A stretch of 10,696 nucleotides of DNA from Clostridia bacterium. Lineage in GTDB: Bacteria > Bacillota > Clostridia > Christensenellales > CAG-1252. Location: the NCBI GenBank assembly GCA_016296985.1, contig JAEDHM010000042.1:1-10696 (forward strand), read 5' to 3'. Both the position numbers and the translations under genes were made by a program. The notes under the pieces are model-generated. The model was not told where the DNA came from, made no database searches, and was given only the letters and a program-made list of their open reading frames with translations. Below, piece by piece: positions 8,521 through 10,696 of this stretch (position 1 is the first letter of the stretch; each line of letters opens with the position of its first letter).

Positions 8521-8543
8521 CATATTTGAAATATATATTGCAA
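8514..8543 (-). promoter_or_regulatory. Predicted sigma-A-type promoter of the giant surface-protein gene
   Basis: On the - strand a -35-like TTGCAA (8538-8543) is followed after 18 bases by TAATAT (8514-8519), preceded by TG one base upstream (extended -10, TGTTAATAT). Transcription would start near 8507, leaving a leader of about 28 bases with a GAGG 5 bases before the ATG. An alternative -35, TTGACT (8550-8555), has no well-spaced -10. No clear terminator separates this promoter from the gene at 8582-9295, so read-through from it is also possible. Confidence 0.5.
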
Positions 8544-8550
8544 TACCGCA

Positions 8551-8567
8551 GTCAAAAAAAGGTCAAA
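8551..8567 (-). repeat. Short direct repeat upstream of the giant-gene promoter
   Basis: TTTGAC occurs twice on the - strand (8562-8567 and 8551-8556), 11 bases apart, about one helical turn, just upstream of the proposed -35. This geometry fits an activator site but the unit is only six bases long, so chance is a serious alternative. Confidence 0.2.
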
Positions 8568-8581
8568 TATAAAAATTCTTG

Positions 8582-9295
8582 TTAAAAATTTTCAAACTTA
8601 ATCTCTTGAATTACTCCGTCTTTTGAAATAATGGGGGAAATCTTTCCCAGATTGTTGAGCAATCCGCATATATATTTGTCCACTACTTCACCTGAGGTTT
8701 TTTCCTTGAACAAATATCCCAATGCCTTTGCTAAAATTTTATCGCTTGCTTCAATTTGCAAAATTTTGACAATGGGAGTTGATTTGCGTAATACAACGCC
8801 CTCTTTAAGTATAAATTCCCCATTCAGCGTTATGGGAATGGGCTGTACTTTTACCTTTATTTCTTTGTTTTCACAATAAAGTGAAAGGTCGACAAAAAAT
8901 TGAATTTTTAAATACAATACACAGTTCTTTTCGCATAATTCAGCCTCTGAAACCGAGATAATAACGTCTTTATTTTTTGCAATAGCTTGACTTGCAGAAA
9001 CAATTGTTTCTGCAAGTTCAAAAATGGTAAAGGTTTGACTTCCACTCTCCCAGTTTGCTTGTTTCTCAAGACATATTTCTACGTTTTCAAAGTTCACATA
9101 ACCCGAGGATATTTTTCTTCGTAATTCCTCTTCAAAAACATCGTTTACCCAAATTTTCGGCTTCAAATTTTGGCTATTTTGTAAAGAAGAATTTAGATGA
9201 AATAAAGTCGGACGAAAGGATAAGGTAACAAAAAGCATAGCAATCAAAATCAAGAGAAAAGGATATAGCAAAACGGGCAAGAAAACTTTTTTCAT
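8582..9295 (-). CDS. Membrane-anchored extracytoplasmic protein of unknown function
   Basis: I do not recognise this protein. From ATG at 9295 it has 237 residues: MKKVFLP, one hydrophobic segment (about 4-25), then a soluble, mostly beta domain on the outside. The segment could be an uncleaved anchor or a signal peptide; no lipobox is present. The centre has alternating strands and a stretch with V-Q-P-I-P-I-T-L-N-G-E-F-I-L-K (about 163-177), followed by a helical C-terminal third. The order of strands, 'NGEF.LK' and helix faintly recalls YpmS/DUF2140-type anchored proteins, but this is weak. A longer frame opens at 9406 but runs through the promoter, so the ATG before the hydrophobic segment is preferred. 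AGGGG (about 9307-9311) lies 12 bases before this ATG and 9 before an in-frame TTG at 9298, so TTG initiation one codon earlier is possible. It is divergent from the pilin gene, sharing a promoter region, and may be co-regulated with it. Confidence 0.8.
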   Translation of the reverse strand: MKKVFLPVLLYPFLLILIAMLFVTLSFRPTLFHLNSSLQNSQNLKPKIWVNDVFEEELRRKISSGYVNFENVEICLEKQANWESGSQTFTIFELAETIVSASQAIAKNKDVIISVSEAELCEKNCVLYLKIQFFVDLSLYCENKEIKVKVQPIPITLNGEFILKEGVVLRKSTPIVKILQIEASDKILAKALGYLFKEKTSGEVVDKYICGLLNNLGKISPIISKDGVIQEIKFENF

Positions 9296-9323
9296 CAATA
9301 AAGTATTCCCCTGTATTTCACTT

Positions 9324-9352
9324 GCTATACCTTTATTTTTGTCTATTGACAA
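9324..9352 (-). promoter_or_regulatory. Predicted promoter of the 237-residue membrane protein gene
   Basis: On the - strand TTGTCA (9347-9352) and TATAGC (9324-9329) are separated by 17 bases. Transcription would begin near 9317, giving a leader of about 20 bases containing AGGGG. The -35 overlaps the -35 of the opposite pilin promoter (9346-9351) by five bases, so the two polymerases should compete for the site. Confidence 0.5.
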
Positions 9353-9354
9353 AA
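9337..9354. repeat. Perfect inverted repeat containing both divergent -35 boxes (candidate operator)
   Basis: The sequence TTTTGTC-TATT-GACAAAA has 7-base perfect arms and a 4-base centre. Its right half contains the -35 of both the pilin gene (TTGACA, +) and the leftward membrane protein gene (TTGTCA, -). A dimeric regulator here would shut or switch both genes. No regulator gene is visible in the window. Confidence 0.45.
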
Positions 9355-9375
9355 GGAAGGAGAAAATGCTATATT
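9346..9375 (+). promoter_or_regulatory. Strong predicted sigma-A promoter of the pilin gene (leaderless arrangement)
   Basis: A consensus -35 TTGACA (9346-9351) is followed after 18 bases by TATATT (9370-9375), with TG one base upstream (TGCTATATT, extended -10). The expected start point, about 7 bases downstream, falls on or next to the A of the pilin ATG (9382). The mRNA would therefore have almost no leader. The purine tract AAGGAAGGAG that looks like a ribosome binding site lies inside the promoter spacer, so it would not be in this transcript. Confidence 0.6.
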
Positions 9376-9380
9376 GGTAA
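9366..9380 (+). CDS. Possible four-codon mini-ORF (MLYW) ahead of the pilin gene
   Basis: ATG CTA TAT TGG TAA directly follows the purine tract GGAAGGAG (9355-9362), and its stop ends one base before the pilin ATG. If transcription starts further upstream than the TTGACA/TATATT promoter, ribosomes would load here, finish and restart at the pilin ATG. If that promoter is the only one, the mini-ORF is never transcribed and is a coincidence. Both cannot be the main route, so confidence is low. Confidence 0.2.
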   Translation: MLYW

Positions 9381-9381
9381 T

Positions 9382-9861
9382 ATGAAGAAGTTTTTGCGAA
9401 AATCAAAGAAAGGTTTTACATTGGTAGAGCTTGTCGTTACAATCGCCCTTATGGCAATCGTTGCGAGTTCTGCTGTTTCTTTGTTTTCAAATATTGCTGA
9501 AACCACCAAAGACAACTCGTACATTCAAGTGGCTGAATCGTGCTATAACGTTTGTCAAATGTACGTATTAGAAATCAACTCGGGTTTTTCAACTTCAAGC
9601 GCTGTGAATGAAAGCGACTTAAAATTCCGCCTAAGATATAAAATTGCCAACGGTGGATTTGTCTATTGGAATGACAAAGCTTCTTTTTCTGAAAATTTTG
9701 ACGAGGATAACCTTGATACCAACCCCGGTCTGCATTTGTTTTTTTACAAAGACACAATTGAAAATAAAACCGTGTGGATTTGTCCTGCCGTTTATTACAT
9801 AACTGAGGACAGAGAAGGCGTCGTTTATTACGCTGATGAAAAGGGAGGCAGAAAGAAATAA
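9382..9861 (+). CDS. Type IV pilin-like / pseudopilin protein
   Basis: A 159-residue prepilin. The basic leader MKKFLRKSKKG ends at G11 and is followed by F12-T-L-V-E16, the class III signal cut and N-methylated by prepilin peptidase. E16 is the conserved Glu5 of the mature protein used in filament packing. The hydrophobic helix runs about 12-36; the remainder is a small hydrophilic head with Cys at 54, 58 and 134 and many aromatics near the end. It would be held in the membrane until assembled into a type IV pilus or pseudopilus by a PilB-type ATPase such as the one encoded opposite (10092-10696). A start at 9322 is possible in frame but would add 20 residues translated from promoter DNA, so ATG 9382 is chosen. 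Whether it is a major or minor subunit cannot be told; standing alone with its own promoter is unlike the usual minor-pilin clusters. Confidence 0.88.
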   Translation: MKKFLRKSKKGFTLVELVVTIALMAIVASSAVSLFSNIAETTKDNSYIQVAESCYNVCQMYVLEINSGFSTSSAVNESDLKFRLRYKIANGGFVYWNDKASFSENFDEDNLDTNPGLHLFFYKDTIENKTVWICPAVYYITEDREGVVYYADEKGGRKK

Positions 9862-9883
9862 ACTTTTTCCTTATTTTGAAAAC

Positions 9884-9917
9884 AAAAAAGTATGCTTTGC
9901 CGAGCATACTTTTTTTT
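9884..9917. terminator. Bidirectional intrinsic terminator between the pilin and PilB-type genes
   Basis: AAAAAAGTATGCT (9884-9896) pairs with AGCATACTTTTTT (9903-9915) around a six-base loop TTGCCG, a 13-pair stem counting the A-T part. On the + strand the stem runs into eight T (9910-9917); on the - strand it runs into six T. It can therefore end the pilin mRNA, 22 bases after its stop, and stop leftward read-through from the pilB side. Confidence 0.9.
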
Positions 9918-9931
9918 ACTGCATTTGCAGT
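9918..9931. repeat. Small perfect palindrome after the terminator
   Basis: ACTGCA-TT-TGCAGT forms a 6-base stem with a 2-base centre directly after the T tract of the terminator. It is too tight for a stable RNA hairpin, so a protein site or chance is likelier. The rest of the gap up to 10091 is AT-rich, with one 7-base inverted repeat (TTTCCTT-A-AAGGAAA, 10025-10039) lacking a T tract. I see no gene in it. Confidence 0.3.
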
Positions 9932-10091
9932 GGTATACTTTCAAGTGAAGACCTAAAATTGACAGTCAAAAATTTGAATTTGAGTAATTATAAAAAACAA
10001 TGATTGATAGATTTTGCTTAATTATTTCCTTAAAGGAAAGCAAGTCAAAAACTCTCTTTTCTTGTTTTTAGGAGAACAATTAGGGAAAGGT

Positions 10092-10696
10092 TTACGCCAA
10101 GGTGAAGATTGTTCTTACGTATTCTTCGATTGTGGTATCTCCGTTTCGTACCCTGTTACGGATGTTTTCATCCATAAATTCCATACCCGACTTTTTAGCA
10201 TATTCTCTCAATTCGTCAGTGGAGCAACCTGCTGTTATCATTGCGCGCATTTGACTATCCAAAACCAAAACTTCGTGAACTGCGAAACGTCCGGAATATC
10301 CGGTAAAGTTACAAGATGCGCAACCTACTGCCGAATAGGCGTGGGTCATGGTTTGATCACCGATAAGATTCTTTTGCTCGGGGGTAAGCTTGTCAAGGCG
10401 CATACACTTGGGACAAAGTCTTTTTACAAGACGTTGAGCCAAAATACCGTTGGTTGCAGCGGCAACGAGATAAGGAGCGCAACCCATGTCGATCAAACGG
10501 GCGATTGTTGCGCAAGAGTCGTTGGTGTGCAAGGTGGACAAAACCAAGTGACCGGTAATAGCAGCTCTCATAGAAATCTCGGCAGTTTCCGAGTCACGAA
10601 TTTCACCGATCATTACTACGTCAGGGTCCTGACGAAGGATTGAACGCAATCCTACTGCGAAGGTAAGACCGGCTTTTTGGTTAACTTGTACTTGGT
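10092..10696 (-). CDS. pilB: PilB/GspE-family type IV pilus assembly ATPase, C-terminal part (N-terminus outside window)
   Basis: The leftward frame enters from the right edge and ends at TAA 10092-10094, giving 200 complete residues. From the edge it reads V-Q-V-N-Q-K-A-G-L-T-F-A-V-G-L-R-S-I-L-R-Q-D-P-D, the standard secretion-ATPase core. V-V-M-I-G-E-I-R-D is the Walker B region and H-L-V-L-S-T-L-H-T-N-D the His box. The zinc-binding tetracysteine motif is present as C-P-K-C and C-A-S-C, followed by Y-S-G-R-F-A-V-H-E-V-L, typical of PilB/GspE rather than retraction ATPase PilT. The Walker A and Asp box must lie to the right. The enzyme is a cytoplasmic hexamer that powers pilin polymerisation. 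A TTG at 10649 is internal, not the start, since family sequence continues upstream. It is the last gene of its leftward unit and converges on the pilin gene. PilB versus GspE cannot be separated from this fragment. Confidence 0.93.
   Translation of the reverse strand, partial: QVQVNQKAGLTFAVGLRSILRQDPDVVMIGEIRDSETAEISMRAAITGHLVLSTLHTNDSCATIARLIDMGCAPYLVAAATNGILAQRLVKRLCPKCMRLDKLTPEQKNLIGDQTMTHAYSAVGCASCNFTGYSGRFAVHEVLVLDSQMRAMITAGCSTDELREYAKKSGMEFMDENIRNRVRNGDTTIEEYVRTIFTLA

Noticed and set aside
9296..9406. N-terminal extension of the 237-residue membrane protein to an ATG at 9406
   Set aside because: The extra 37 residues would be translated from the divergent promoter and would overlap the pilin start; the ATG at 9295 sits just before the hydrophobic segment, as expected.
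10015..10043. Terminator for the pilB unit at the TTTCCTT-A-AAGGAAA inverted repeat
   Set aside because: The stem is AT-rich, the loop is a single base, and no T tract follows on the - strand. The bidirectional terminator at 9884-9917 is a much better candidate.
10014..10643. A 209-codon + strand frame at the right edge
   Set aside because: It is antisense to the unmistakable PilB/GspE core (GEIRD, tetracysteine), and its protein looks like a reverse-strand shadow.
10647..10649. TTG at 10649 as the start of the ATPase gene
   Set aside because: The frame continues upstream with family-typical sequence (Q-K-A-G-L-T-F-A), so this codon is an internal leucine.

Overview
The window looks like chromosome from a low-to-moderate GC Firmicute, most plausibly an uncultured gut-type clostridium (inference). 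The reasons are a single-membrane surface-protein style (signal peptide, long Ig-like ectodomain, C-terminal membrane anchor), a lipobox lipoprotein, A/G-rich ribosome binding sites, sigma-A-like promoters, and type IV pilus genes of the Gram-positive kind. I see no RNA genes, insertion sequences, CRISPR arrays or phage genes.

Layout. Leftward (- strand): the C-terminal part of a PilB/GspE-type secretion ATPase (10092-10696, cut by the right edge). A 230-base convergent gap (9862-10091) follows, holding a strong bidirectional terminator. Rightward (+ strand): one type IV pilin-like protein (9382-9861). Its promoter lies back to back with that of a leftward gene for a 237-residue, single-pass membrane-anchored protein that I do not recognise (8582-9295). 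After a 103-base gap with its own promoter comes a giant leftward gene (1303-8478) for a 2391-residue surface protein. Fourteen bases further on is a leftward lipoprotein gene with an alpha/beta-hydrolase signature (GHSMGG), cut by the left edge (1-1288).

How they may work together. The giant protein and the lipoprotein hydrolase are tightly spaced and probably co-transcribed: a long adhesive or glycan-binding stalk and an enzyme tethered to the outer face of the same membrane. The stalk has about a dozen Ig-like repeats, two CBM5/12-like aromatic inserts near its N-terminus, an MBG/YDG-like array, one transmembrane helix, and a very acidic cytoplasmic tail of about 124 residues. The pilin and PilB belong to type IV pilus or pseudopilus assembly. 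The pilin gene is outside the pilB transcription unit and has its own promoter, so its expression is probably controlled separately.

The most unusual points are the compact divergent promoter, where one perfect inverted repeat contains both -35 boxes; the apparent leaderless start of the pilin mRNA, with a four-codon mini-ORF overlapping the promoter; and the repetitive acidic tail of the giant protein. Nothing here proves a new defence or mobile system.
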